The notes: generated from the sequence alone by a model not told the origin. A stretch of DNA of 64,000 nucleotides from Branchiostoma lanceolatum (GCF_035083965.1 NC_089725.1:24685925-24749924), one strand, 5' to 3'. Shown: positions 11,598-24,768, numbered from the stretch's first letter. Made by a program: numbers and translations.

Positions 11598-14500
11598 ATG
11601 GCGGATGAAAACGTGAAGAAAGATGAAGAGACAGCTTCTCCAGATAAACAGGAGGACCGAGATGTAGATAAGTCTAAACTGAGTGACGAAAGTAAACAGG
11701 AGGCACCATCGTCGGCGTTTGTAGGCTTTAAAGTCCCCGCACCTTTCAAGAAACCAGCGGCATTCGCACCGAAAAAGTCCAGTCCGAAACCTGCTCACCC
11801 CCCTCCCCACCTGGCAAAAGAGGGCTCTCCTCAGAAAGATGTGGAGGAGAGACTCGGGGATTCTGGTGACGCAAGTGAAAAACAGCAACCCGAACCACAA
11901 GATGAGGGACCAACAAGAACGGATGGAGACGTTAAAACAGAAACTGCTGACGAGAGCAAAGACTCGGAAGAAACACAGCAAAGCAACGGAGATAAACCAA
12001 AACCACTGCGTAATATTTCTAAGGAAATCCCATCAAAAAAGAAAACGAGCCCGGCAGAGAACCTACAGGCGCCGCCTCTACCTTATAAAGAACCGGCCTG
12101 GAGCTCAGTTCCGGATAAAGCCTACAGTCTGGAAGTGTTGAAGAACGGCTGTATCGTGTCAAAGTTAGAACTTACGGGGAAACCCTTTTACGTGTTTGGA
12201 AGGTTGGACAGTTGTGACGTCACGTTAGAGCACCCATCACTGTCCAGATACCACGCGGTGGTGCAGTTCAGGGGGGAGGGGGACGGGGAGAGGGAGAGGG
12301 GGTTCTACCTGTACGACCTGGGCAGCACCCACGGGACGTGGATGAACAAGATGGAGGTGAAGCCCAAGGTGTACTACAGGCTGAGGGTCGGGTACATGAT
12401 CAAGTTTGGAGGCAGCTCCAGAATGTACGTCTTACAGGTGAGTTACAATATCAACTCTTGATTTAGAACACACTCAAGTCTGTGTAATGCAAACATCACT
12501 GTCCGTGGCTAAAATGGACCCCTCCCCATTCTAGGGGGTGGGACGCTATGATTTCATCAGGCTAAAAGTAGAACTTAACGTTAGTAGAAGACATCCTACA
12601 TCCTTTGGCATTGTAGGGGTGGTGTATGGTACCCAATATGGCTAAAGGATGTAGGGTGTCTTCCACTAACGATTTTACTGGTTCACTGAGGAGTTGAACC
12701 ACTAGAGGCAAATAGTGTTGCACACTCTTCGAATACATAGTTACGGGGACGTTTTGAGAGGATAATTGGGCTAACCCTCCTCATGGGCCTTCTTAGTACA
12801 ATGCACGTATTTGTGGTACTTGCAAAATGCAAAATGTTCCCTCTGCCCACCTGTGCTGTAGGGACCAGACGAGGACCAAGAAGACGAGTCAGAGATGACA
12901 GCTACAGAGCTGAGGGACTTACACCGGCAGGAGAGGGAGAAGACGGAGCAGGAGGATACAGATGACGTGACGGAGTCCAGGGAGACGTACGAGGAGGAGA
13001 TGGAGGAGTGGAGGAGGAAGAAGAAGAAGGAGAAGGATGTGGAGGAGGAGGGCATCAGCTGGGGCATGGGTGGGTGTGGTCAACATGCAAAACACCTTCA
13101 AACTGTTTATCTTGTAATCTGAAATTTCGATTACATGTACTTCTAAAATGGGTTGTAGCTGGCATATCTGACAACAAGCATGCAGAAACATGTAGGAGGG
13201 TCTGCCTTTTTCCACAAGGGTAGCGAGCTATACGTAGCCGGCGCACTCTAACTCAGCGTTAGGCATTGTTGGTAAATTGTTCCTGAAGTGTAGTAAGTTG
13301 GTCTAAGTAGCATGTCATTTGTTATCCAGAATTTATCGTTAAGCGTTTGTGAAGACCTACACTTACATTATCATGATTACTCCCTACAGAGGACGATGCT
13401 GAAGAGGAAGAGGATGAAAGGAACCCATTTTCATTGGAGTTGACCGATGAGAAAGAGGCATACTATGTCAAGGACCCCAAGAAAGCCTTGAAGAACTTCT
13501 TTGAAAGAGAAGGTAAGTCTTTTGACAGTACACAGGTAAAGTAATGCTTAGCCAATCTCTTTCAAGTGGTCTCTGTCATCATTTTGTACTTACCTCACTT
13601 AAGATGAGTGTTGATTATCCTTTGTGGAAACAACGTAATGATGTGATTCTTTTACAGGAGAAGAGTTGGAGTATGATGTTGAGGAGAAAGGCACCAGTTT
13701 CCACAGACAGTTCTACTGCAGAGTTAGGTATGTGGATCTGTCGTATCATATCTACAATAAAACATTAAACAGTGGGTGCAAAATGAATTCAGAAACTAGA
13801 GATGCAAATGTTTAATGTATTGCAGAGTGTAACAGTTGTGCAGAAGTCAGAGGTTGACTTGTTCACTCCCCCTCCCCCAGGTTACCAGTGGAAGGCCCCG
13901 ATGGCCGTGAGCAGTACGCAGAAGCGACCACGTCTGGTAAGAAGAAGGAGGCGGTCCTGGCGTGTGCGCTGGAAGCGTGTCGACTGCTGGATGCATACGG
14001 AGTACTCAGGCAGCAGGGTTATAGTAAGTCAGAAACACATGAAAGGTGACATAAGGTTTATAGACATAAGGTACACCATTCAGGTTTCTTATTTCATTTA
14101 CTTGTTTTGATTCCATCTCAAAATATAATCTTTTAATGCTGTCTGAAATATTTCAACTATTACTATTGAACATACCCTTAAGTTTTTAAACATGTCAATT
14201 ATTGTAAATTGCTTTTTTATTCAGTTTTGAAAGGTGACAAAGGCATCTTGAATCTTTATAAACTTCACTTAAGGACAATGTTGTGGAAGACAATTTTTAC
14301 CCTACTATATTTTACTGTGTGTGCTCACCTCATACTGTAAATGCAGAAATGTTTGCCGTGGGTTAATGCTTGTGGTTTTCGCGGCGACCGTTTCACCACA
14401 AACTTAAAACCACCACGAATATTTTTGTCCAATACTGTAGCAGAATGTGACTATAGCGCTGCCGCAAACTTAAAACCATCGCAAACACTCTATTTTCACC

Positions 14501-17500
14501 TTAGCCCGAAATAGAAACCACACGAACTTAAATGCATTTACAGTATATGGAGAAACTTATCTCGTCTCTTTAACTTTCAGAATCAAAGCGTGTGACGAGG
14601 AACTGGGAGGAGAATGATTACTACGACAGCGACGAGGACACGTTCACGGACAGGACAGGCGACGTGGAGAAGAAACGGATACGCAGGATGAAGAAGGCTG
14701 GCAAGGACGAGAATGTCACGCACACATACGACAGTCTGGTCAGTGTGGCAGTGTTACAGAGTTTGCTTTTTGAACTGCAGTTGAAACATGGTTTTCAAGC
14801 GTGAATCTTACCAAACTTTGTTTTTAAATAGTTTAGTAAAAGCTCATTTTTCGCCTACCATAGGAATGTTCTGTTTTGATGATTTATTTTCCATCCCACT
14901 GCTGTACAGTCAGCTCAGCATGAAGAAGTTGTACAGGAGCTGAGGGCTACTGAGGAAAAGTTAGCAGCTGCCAGGAGAAGTAAGAATGTTTCCTTTTCTT
15001 CCTTATCTTATATCTCAATACATGTACTTTGTTGTGCAAAAACCAATTGTTTGCTTCTGCTTTTTATGTTAGGATAAAGAAGGTGCTGGTCTGTGGTAAC
15101 GGTAGTACAATACTAGCTACAGGGCATAGGGATATATTGTTACAACAATGCAAATGGAAGGCTTAATGAAACATAATGATAGGAAAGTTAATGTAAATCA
15201 TTGATAAATGCCAATCCATTCGTATGATTTTATGACATGAAGCCACAGATTAGTTTATCCCCCTGGTTAGATTAAAACACAGCTGAGGGATTTATTTTCT
15301 CTGATGTTCCCTCCAGAATCAGACTCAGAGGAGTCCGAAGACCCGCTGGAGGCCTTCATGTCCAACATGGCGGCCGGGTCGGGGCTGACCAAGGTGGAGG
15401 TCAGCAAGCTGCGCCTGCGTTTGTTCGAGCTGCGGAAGGAGGAACAACGGCTGCAGAGACTCATGAAGGTCGCCAAGCCTGCCAACCTCCCACAGCTCAG
15501 CACGTGAGTCGCAGGTGTTTCATTTTTCCAACATAAGAAGATTTGAGTTCAATAGGTGGAGGACAAAGACATAACAAGCAAGATAGCACATGAAGTGTAG
15601 GAGAGAAACTTTAGTATTTGTATAGATTATCAACCTGAACCATGTGTGTTCATAGATGGTTTGATTCTTTTATGAATAAAGAGAAATCTATAACAACATA
15701 TGTCTTGTTTGTTTATCCAACTATTAAAGCAGTAACCTATTTCCTCACTGAATTACATGCTACTGATAAGTGGTGCTAAAGGGGGCACCCCCTAGTTTAT
15801 TTTGGGTCTCAATTCGAGTTTGCACACCCCTAAGTCTAGCGACCGTCTCTTCCAGGAAATACTTCTGAGCCAAAACAACTGTGAATGGGAATGAAGGCTA
15901 TCCCTCTAGCTACAAGAAAACCCGAGTTTCGGTTTCTTCAACCTTTGTAATGTTAGTAAATATAAGAGGGAAAAAGTATTTTTCAGTCAAAAATGAGGCG
16001 CAAAATTTGGCATTTTCCCGTGGAACTAAATACATCACAAAATTTTTTGACACGAAAATGACTGTTAGTGTCAGAAAGAGAAAACTCCAAGGTATAATCA
16101 AGCCCATTATAAAGAAAATCCTACCACTGTGATTTTCACAATAACCCGACGCGCGAGGTAATGCAACACGGCCGAAAGAACGCAACAAAGGTCAATCGGG
16201 GTCGACTGGGCAGTTTACCTTCAACGCGTATGGATATCCGGAAGTAAGGCTCGGATCGAAACGCAATTTCCACCCAAAACACACCAATTCATGCGCTTTT
16301 CGGCCATGTTAGTATCTAATGTCAGTTCGAAGCACATTTTGAGAAATGTGAACTCAAACCCAGACCCTCGAAACCCTTTCGTCCCTTTTTTGTCGCGGAC
16401 TACCATGGACCACTGTCGCGGAAGAACTGGTGCGTGCACCGTTAATATATGCAAATCATAATTGATATCATATATGACTTTAACAAGGTATCCCCTATCA
16501 GCATGCGAAGTTTGACTTGTTTGCGACTTTGCGTTCTTGAGTTACAGGTGGTTGAAAGTTGCCGTGTCGGAATGCTGATTTTGCCCCTCTAGGCGGTGGT
16601 ACCATTCAAGGCGCATAATCGCAATTACGTCACAATGGTAGCTTCCACTTGAAGATGATTTTGTCCGTGAATTCACGCTAAATGAACAAGTCTTGCCGTT
16701 GAAAGGAATGTCAGTGGGGCGCACTTGCGATAGAGTAGACTTTTCTTCTATTTCTGACCGGAATAAACGCTACATACCGCCTAGAACGTAGTTGACTTCA
16801 TGACGTCACAATGACTTTCACTAGCCTATCTTTTCAAGTGAGAACGGTGCCGTTTTAAGTTCCGTACTTCTACGGCTAGCCGTTTAAGTTCTTATTTTTG
16901 GCGTTAACTGATAGAGAATAGACCTAGCCTTCTTGCCCAAGTGTTTCCGCGGCCCAGATCCATGTTGTTTTGTAAAAAAACGAAGTTAAATGAGTTACCT
17001 GTGGTTAGGGTGGGGGTCTGAGCTGCACTTCTAACAGCTATGAAGGCATAAAAGGGCATCTGCTGAGAAAAGGCCTTACAGATTGGTGTCGGTCTCGGTG
17101 CGATTAACAAGCCTAGGGATGTACCTTCTGATTTGTATGACTTTTTTGCCTGAATGTTGTAAACTAGCGCGACAGCGAACTTGACACTGGATTGGGCAGG
17201 AAAGTACGAGAATGACGTCATCGGGGCCTTTTTTCATTGAAAAACGTCTCCTACTTGACGAAGAAGCCACTATCAAACGTAAATATGCAATATTCCAGTG
17301 CCCCAGTGTTAGGGCGATGCAAAAAAGCAATATCTGGGTAAATACTACGTCATTGATGTTCAGCATACCCACTTTGAAGTCTGTATGGCCGTGTTCGAGG
17401 GGGGGGGGCATGGGGAGGGGGGCAAATCAGCTAATTATATGACATCGTATAATCATATCAAAACTCTCGAAATCATAATTTTTTCGCTACGGTTGGGTCG

Positions 17501-20500
17501 GGGGACACACTCTCATGGGGAAAATGCAATTTGTTGGCTTTCTTTGCTGCTATTTTTTCCAGTAGATCTCCTTTAAAGGGGGCACCCCCTAGTTTATTTT
17601 GGGTCTCAATTCGAGTTTGCACACCCCTAAGTCTAGCGACCGTCTCTTCCAGGAAATACTTCTGAGCCAAAACAACTGTGAATGGGAATGAAGGCTATCC
17701 CTCTAGCTACAAGAAAACCCGAGTTTCGGTTTCTTCAACCTTTGTAATGTTAGTAAATATAAGAGGGAAAAAGTATTTTTCAGTCAAAAATGAGGCGCAA
17801 AATTTGGCATTTTCCCGTGGAACTAAATGTAGTAGTAGTAGTAGTAGTATCCGGTATTTTGATTAAACTGCTGCCGGGGTCCCTGACACAGGGGTGGGCA
17901 GCAGCCGGCTAGTCGTCACACCCCTCTTCCATGCAGCTCTGTCCAGGGGGCTAACGCTGGTCAGGACCTTCATGTCCTTCCTGACACACTCCATCCACGA
18001 TTTCCTAGGTCTACCTCGACCTCTGCTGCCTGGCAACTGCATTTTGGTGATGGTGTTGATGCAGCCACTGGCACGTTCCACATGTCCATACCACCGGAGT
18101 CGGCGAGACCGCAGCACAGATGCAATGTCCACAAGACCAAGTTTAGCGTGTAGAGTTTCTGACGGTGTTTCATCCTGAGGTTTGGCACCACAGATCCATC
18201 TAATCATAGCTCGGTCGTTGCGACGCAAGCGCTGCAGATCCGAGGCAGTAGGGGCCCATGATTCACTCCCATGGAGCATGGCTGCTCGTACGCAGGAGTC
18301 AAACACCTTGCCACGGGTTTTGAAGGGTAGGTGCCTGGAAGTAAGGATGGGCAGGAGCTTCTTAAATCTTCCCCAGCCAACGCTGCATCTGGTAGTGATA
18401 GCAAGATCACATCCACCACCCGCACAGAGCATGTCCCCGAGGTAACAGAAGCTGGCTTCCACATCCAGCACCACCTCACTCACTGTGACTTGTGATGTTG
18501 GGCGACCGTCCAGTGGCCTTGCTTCACCTCGGCACCTCGGGCAGATGTAGTTCTGCACGGCTTGCAGGCTGCCTCTGATGCCGCAGCATTTCTTATGTAC
18601 CCAGAAGTCACATTCAGTGCACTGGATGGAATTAACTCCAACCCCGGAGCGGCACACAGCACATGGGAAAGAACCAGTGTCCTTCAGCTTGTTCAGGCCC
18701 TGGCCTGATATCAGGATCTTAGTCTTCTTCATGTTGACCCGCAGGCCCTTGCGTTCCATGCCCGACTTCCACGCCTTCAGTCTAGCGATGCACTCTTCTA
18801 GGGAGTCTGCGATGATTACCAGGTCGTCAGCGTACAGGAGCTCCCAGGGGATCCCAGTGCGGAATTCGCGGGACAGGGCTTCCAAAACGAGGATGAACAA
18901 CAGGTGGCTGAGTACTGAACCCTGATGCACCCCCACTCCAACACCGAACTCCTCGCTGTACTGTCCGTTTATGCGCACGCGGCTCCTGGCATTCGTGTAC
19001 ATGGCCTGGATCACATTCACAGCCCACTCCTCCACACCAAGGCTTCTCAGTGCCCACCACAGCACCCCTCTGGGAACTCGGTCGAAGGCCTTCTCCAGAT
19101 CGACAAAGGCAAAGTACAGAGGTTTATTTGCAGCAATGAACTTCTCTTGCAGCTGGCGTACAATGAAGATGGCATCGGTGGTGCCTTTGCCAGGCACGAA
19201 GGCAAACTGAAGATCATCAATGTTCACCATCTTGCGGATAGCTGAATCCAACACGCGTTCCAGTAGCTTCATGACATGGTCCGTGAGCTTGAGGCCCCTG
19301 TAGTTGCCCCGGTCCAGAGCTTCACCTTTACCCTTGTAGAGGTTGATGATGAAACTCTTCTCCCACTCACTGGGCACAGTTCCGCTACTGAAGACCGCTT
19401 CAGTCAGCAACCTAGTCAGCTCGATACCATCCTCGCCCGCAGCTTTCAGCATCTCAGCATTGATGCCAGAGGGACCCACCGCCTTACCAAACCTCATCTT
19501 GCCCAGCGCTTTGCTGATCATCTCAGTAGTGACTGGTGGAGGCGGTCCTACAACAGGAGCAGCCTCAGGGAGTTCATCCTTTGGCCAGTCGAATTCCACA
19601 TTCAGGAGTCTGTTGTAGTGTTCGACCCAGGCCTTCATCTTGTCCTCGTCGTTGAGGGAGAGTTCACCTGCATCATTCCGTACACACTTCTCGCCTACAA
19701 CATCCTGGTTACGACGCTCCATCTGCTTGGCAATACGGTAAACATCTTCGCCATGAGAGTCAATGACAGCAAATGTCTCTTTCTCGGCTTCAGATTTGGC
19801 CTGCCAAACAGTGTGCTTAGCATGGCGTTTAGCTTCGATGTAGGCAGTTTTCGCAACCTTAGCCTCAGCAGTTTTGCCTTGCTTCTTGAGGGAGTTGTAA
19901 ACCTTGAACCGTGCCCTTTTCTCAGACACGGCTTCGTCTACTTGGTCATCCCACCACCAGGTCTCAGGTTTCCACTGATGGTTCTTGGAGTAACCACACA
20001 CATTTACGGCTGCTTCCAAGAGTGGAGTCTTCAACCTTGACCACAGAGCCTCAACACCACTGGTAGTGGCTGTCCCAACCTTAGACACAAAGGTCTCCTG
20101 GAACTTCCTAGCAACAGCAGGGTCCCGCAGCTTCCAAGTCCGTAACCTAGGTGTGAACTTGCGCTTACGAACAGCAGGGGAGCGTACAACAAAGTCACAC
20201 ACTAACAGCTGGTGCTGCCGAGCACACTCCTCGCCAGGGATGACTTTTACGTTGGTGACAGCCTTTCTGAAACTCCGTCGGAAGAGTATGTAGTTAATCT
20301 GGGTCCTGTGGTTTCCAGAAGTGTAGGTAACCAGGTGGGACTCCCTCTTGATGAACAAGGTGTTTCCTACGAGCAGGTCATTTGCCAAGGCAAATTCCAG
20401 TAGTCTCTCTCCTTCAGCGTTCCGATCACCAAAGCCGTGACCGCCGTGAACCTCCTCAAACCCATGAACATCCTCACCAACATGACCGTTCCAGTCTCCA

Positions 20501-23500
20501 ATGGGAAAGAGGATCTCTGAGGCAGGTATCTTGGCGATGGTGCTCTGCAACTGATCGTAGAAGCGCTCTTTTTCGGCATCTGGGAGTCCGATCTGAGGCG
20601 CGTAGATGGAGAGGAAAGTGATGACGGATTTGCCGATGACCAGTCTCAACAGGAGAATCCTATCTGAGATGCGCTGGACCTCTAAAACCTTCTCAACCCA
20701 CTTCTCAGCAAGCACGATGCCTACGCCGCCTTGACCTTGCTTGTTCCCGCACCAGTAGAACTTGTAGCGTGAATCCTTCCCTTTGATATACCGAGCTTGG
20801 TTTGCATCCAGGCCTCCGGACCACCTGGTCTCTTGCAGACAGCAGAGATCGACCCTTCTTCTTGTGAGTGTCTCCACAACTTCACTGCTACGACCCTTCA
20901 AGGTGCCCACATTTAAGGAACCAACTCTAAACTTCAACCTCACCGGGCGCTCGCTTGATTTGCAGTCGGACCCTGCCTTCCGCACCCGAAAGTCGGCCAA
21001 GCCCGAGGCACTACCGGCTGCTCGTCGGTGACTGCTACCAGCACCGCCTATACGTTTGTCTTTATGTCGACTTGCCATATTTGTATATTGGATGGGGTTT
21101 ACACCCGTTTTACAGCCGGCTATCCATCCTGGCGCCAACCTGTAGCCACACTGACTGGGCTCCATGTGCTCCAGAACAGGACCACGTCCTGCTTCGCCGG
21201 CACCTGACCCCACTGGGACAGGAACCGCCTCCACAGGTACAGCCCCCAGGAAGGGAAGTAACTATTTAACCCATAGTTGGGGCCCTACCAGGTACTGCCG
21301 CTCTGGGCCAGAGCGGGCCCGGGGGGTGGTGACAGTTAAGGGGTCACCCCACACTCCCCACAGCCACATATCTCCCGAAATGTGGCCCTGTCACCGGTGC
21401 AGTTTAACGTCATGCCCCAGGACAAATACATCACAAAATTTTTTGACACGAAAATGACTGTTAGTGTCAGAAAGAGAAAACTCCAAGGTATAATCAAGCC
21501 CATTATAAAGAAAATCCTACCACTGTGATTTTCACAATAACCCGACGCGCGAGGTAATGCAACACGGCCGAAAGAACGCAACAAAGGTCAATCGGGGTCG
21601 ACTGGGCAGTTTACCTTCAACGCGTATGGATATCCGGAAGTAAGGCTCGGATCGAAACGCAATTTCCACCCAAAACACACCAATTCATGCGCTTTTCGGC
21701 CATGTTAGTATCTAATGTCAGTTCGAAGCACATTTTGAGAAATGTGAACTCAAACCCAGACCCTCGAAACCCTTTCGTCCCTTTTTTGTCGCGGACTACC
21801 ATGGACCACTGTCGCGGAAGAACTGGTGCGTGCACCGTTATGTATTTAGTGATGTACTCATCTTGCTGTTAACCCTTTTATACAGGACATCATCATCAGG
21901 TACAGGCGTGGCCACTAAGAAGCAGCCGTGGAGGAACCTGCCCATGACAGGAGCCATGAAGGGTCGTCACCACACTGCAGCCAGGAGTAAACCTCAGGTG
22001 AGATACATCTGAATAACGTTCTGTTCCCTGATTGGTTAATGAGTGCAATCCAATTAAGCTTTATTGTAATACATTGTGCAGGTGCCTCAAATGGAGGCAT
22101 TTTTGTACTGGTGCACTGTAAAATAGAAGATTCATATTTTAATTGTTGGCAAATGACGAAAGTTGCAGATTTTTACAATCATGGACTGTGATTCAAGGAT
22201 GTCAAGAAGCAATACTTTTCTTAGTGTGCTATGGCATCTAGCAAGGACAGGGAATAGTTTGGGAATTGTAAACTACTAGTACTTTTCATGATTCAAGGGA
22301 ATTTAAGAGAAAAATAGTAGTACACTCTGTGTTTACCTGTTCTTTACATTCCTTATGACCATCTATTTTGACACACAACCTTCAGCTTGCCGTACCCAAG
22401 CCAGTTCAAGTTCCTTCTACTATGGACCAAGAGGAGGAGGAGGATGATGAAGATGAAGTAGAGGAGACAAAGGGAGAGCCTGTTGCCATGGAGACAGGAC
22501 AAGATTCATCTAGTGACCTCCAGACAGGCACGGCTGCTACAGAGAGACTACATGAAGAAGAGGAGCAGTCAAGTGTGACAGCAATGGGTCAGCAGACTTT
22601 TTGTAGGATTCCCACCAAATATCTCAGACATTTTGATTATCCTGCTGAGGATATCATGTTTGAATCTTAATTAGAACTCTTTGTTCGAACCATTTGTCTA
22701 ATTTTGCAGTGATGAGTGCTACTGGACTATCCCCAGCTATAATTGATCATCAATATTTTAGTTCACATTTGTTTTGTTTCATTGCATCACATACCAATAA
22801 GAATATGTTTGTGTGTTGCATGACATGTTTTATAAATCTCTCTCTCTTCTAGACATTCCTGCTGCAAGTAGCCAGGATACTGCTAGTAAAAGACCCTGGG
22901 AAGGAGATGTTACAGAGGAGCAGGCAGAAGACCAGGGTGCTGAGGAGAAGTTTGAGGTTAGAAATAGTTTCATCTGATACTGGATATTTTATTACTTTAT
23001 CATACTTTATTACATCTTAGATGCATAGGTCAAGATGAAAAGATTGCTCTGCTTTTGTCCTGACAAGGAATGTAAATAAACAATTTCTTTCTGCAGTCTT
23101 AGGTACTATTGTATATGTATCTATAGGACTTTATTCAAAGATTTGATCACCCAATACTACACTCTCTCACTCATCTAGTTTATTGTCTGTTGTTCCCCTT
23201 CTCACAAGAGTTAGATGTAGAATTTTACTAAAACAAGTCCTTGTTCTCTCTAGGACCCAAAGCCACAAGTTCCCAAGAAGAAGAAGAAGTCCCAGTCCAA
23301 ACCAGACCCTCCCATGTCCAAACAGTATGCTGATGATGACCCAGACTACAGTATGTGGGTCCCACCAGATAGTGAGTACATACTTCTGTTTTCAGTCTGT
23401 TCAGTGTTGACATACTTTAGGTGTTTAACTGCACCAATATTTGAAAATGTTTGAAAAGTAGGTACATTGTGTATTGGCTTTTTCCCTTCAAATTTCTAAC

Positions 23501-23665
23501 TCAATGCATGTTGTGTGTATAGTATGCAACACTGCACAACTCAGCCAACTAAGGTCACACAATTATTGCTCTCATTATATTTTCTCTAATCTGTTCATGT
23601 TTTCTTGTTTTGCAGACCAATCTGGAGATGGGAAGACCAGTTTGAATGAGAAGTTTGGTTACTGA
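11598..23665 (+). CDS. SLC4A1AP: Kanadaptin (SLC4A1 adaptor protein), 13 coding exons
   Basis: Family: FHA-domain protein first described as an adaptor for the anion exchanger and also found with nuclear RNA-processing factors. Coding exons: 11598-12437, 12862-13069, 13390-13512, 13658-13727, 13881-14023, 14581-14738, 14910-14979, 15317-15503, 21886-21997, 22386-22587, 22853-22956, 23254-23371, 23616-23665. Phases agree throughout and give 794 residues, close to the human protein. The FHA domain is at about 195-280 (GR, SRYH, GSTHGTW..N). It is followed by an acidic/basic coiled-coil exon, the GEELEYDVEEKGT region, NWEENDYYDSDEDTF, KKRIRRMKKAGK, LFELRKEEQRLQRL and the invariant tail DDPDYSMWVPPDNQSGDGKT. 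The start has CCAACATGG context. The donor at 14023 is the stronger of two phase-equivalent choices. Intron 8 (15504-21885) carries nested repeats. Confidence 0.95.
12580..12670. repeat. Hairpin repeat in kanadaptin intron 1
   Basis: GTTAGTAGAAGACATCCTAC continues as ATCCTTTGGC on the left and is mirrored on the right with about three mismatches over 30 bp, around a loop of about 30 bases. The shape is that of a small foldback MITE. Confidence 0.6.
14333..14545. mobile_element. Palindromic MITE, second copy, inverted orientation
   Basis: The ends TACTGTAAATGCA and TGCATTTACAGTA are flanked by TA. The interior matches the 2051-2267 copy read from the other strand (AAACTTAAAACCA, TCTATTTTCACC). 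It lies in kanadaptin intron 5, about 35 bases before the exon 6 acceptor. Confidence 0.75.
15777..16443. repeat. 0.67-kb direct repeat, copy 1
   Basis: The copy starts TAAAGGGGGCACCCCCTAGT and ends GTGCACCGTTA. It looks essentially identical to copy 2 (17575-17828 plus 21424-21840), to which it is joined by a 1.13-kb unique non-coding stretch. It contains no recognised gene; the open frames seen in both copies are simply the same sequence repeated. The near-identity implies a recent origin. Confidence 0.8.
16444..17574. other. Non-coding spacer between the two direct repeats
   Basis: About 1.1 kb of unique sequence inside kanadaptin intron 8. No open frame resembling a protein family, no purine-rich tract before copy 2 and no primer-binding site after copy 1. 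It holds scattered CGTCA and ACGTCA words. I see no gene in it. Confidence 0.5.
17575..21840. repeat. 0.67-kb direct repeat, copy 2, split by a LINE
   Basis: The left part 17575-17828 breaks at GTGGAACTAAAT. The right part resumes at 21424 with AAATACATCACAAAATTT, exactly where the uninterrupted copy 1 continues, so AAAT is the likely target duplication. Removing 17829-21423 would leave a repeat of copy 1's length. It ends about 45 bases before kanadaptin exon 9. Confidence 0.8.
17829..21423 (-). mobile_element. Near full-length LINE (endonuclease + reverse transcriptase)
   Basis: A single open frame from ATG 21165 to 17863 gives about 1100 residues. An apurinic-type endonuclease spans about 85-310 (NVGTLKGR, QETRW, IYAPQ, GDWNGHVG, QHQLLVCDF). 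Reverse transcriptase follows, with FVDLEKAFDRVPR and YADDLVII (about residue 777). At 828-876 there is a Cys/His zinc-knuckle of PHD-like spacing (CAVC, CTEC, WVHKKC, CPRC), then the RRLRWYGHVER and RGRGRPRK tail. The 3' end at 17829 is a (TAC)n microsatellite on the minus strand, as in RTE-like LINEs. The endonuclease motif usually read QIDYIL is QINYIL here, an Asp-to-Asn change at a position that supports the catalytic His. Otherwise the frame is whole, suggesting a young insertion. It lies antisense to kanadaptin. Confidence 0.9.
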
Positions 23666-24768
23666 ATATCAGAACTGGTATTGTGTTTCTATATGACAGC
23701 TGTCAGTCAGTACTCACTTGTACAGTCAATATTATGTTATCAGATTTTCCCTCGAAATAGCTACTTTTGAATGAAAACTTTTGAAACCATTCTATACTTC
23801 CAGTTTACCAGCCTTAAGTATAGTCCCATGGATACTCTCTGCAGACCACAATGTATTGTACCCTAAATGTATCGTTGTAACCCCTAATTAGAAGAGGGCA
23901 CTGTAAGTGATTATAAAATGAGTTTGAACTCAATCAAATGACTGGTATTAACTGTGATTGTGTTAGAATGTGCTTTCCAAAACACCCTGCTTGAGTTGGC
24001 CTATTGTAACATGATGATTGTTGGTTGTATATGAAGTAGAGTATCTTGTATTTTGCCACTGGATGATCAGTCAAGACTAATTTCTCATAGAACATGACCA
24101 GAGATCTACATTACTGTGTCCCGTGTTCTTTGTGGTAAGAGTCTAGTTCCCTTGATGATCACTATAAGATGATGTCCCGATTTTGTCAGGGTTTCTTGTA
24201 TTTGTTTTCAGTTGATTATCACACGTATGTGTATACCACTCTTGGAGAAACCAAGGAGGTTAAATAGTTGAACCTCTTTGGAGAAACTGATTATAAAGAA
24301 TTTGTTTCTTTAGCCTCCATACAGGATAGCTACTAGTATCTTACATCACAATGCCACATCAGTGTGTAATATATTCTAGCTCCACATAAGAAACTGATTT
24401 TGAATTGAAAAAGTCTTTTGAGCCTTTTTTCTTCAGTAGATATTTTTATTACTCCAGGAAGAGCTCACTCTTCAAGTTTTTGTACTGTACACAAGAGCAA
24501 GACATATTCTTTCAAAGATAAGCACTTGATACACAATATCTGAATGACGGAATAATGCTAATCATATCTTGATCAGAAGTTAGATTTTGAATGAACTACA
24601 GGTTATTCATACAAATGCAGATGCCAGTATCATAAACCACAGAAGCGCTGAGAGGTGGTCAAACATGACTATGGATACACAAACATATTGAAAATGGCAA
24701 AACAAGTTTGACAAAATTGTTTGGAGAAAGAGAATATATTGTTTCATTGACTATTTTTATAACTATCA

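Noticed and set aside
11421-11981. 186-residue minus-strand frame opposite kanadaptin exon 1
   Set aside because: It is the antisense shadow of a well-supported exon; no domain or splice support.
19276-20040. 254-residue plus-strand frame inside the LINE
   Set aside because: Antisense shadow of the endonuclease/reverse transcriptase frame.
15777-21840. Direct-repeat pair read as long terminal repeats of a retroelement
   Set aside because: The ends are not TG/CA, there is no primer-binding site or polypurine tract at the expected places, no matching duplication at the outer borders, and no related genes in the spacer. Described only as direct repeats.
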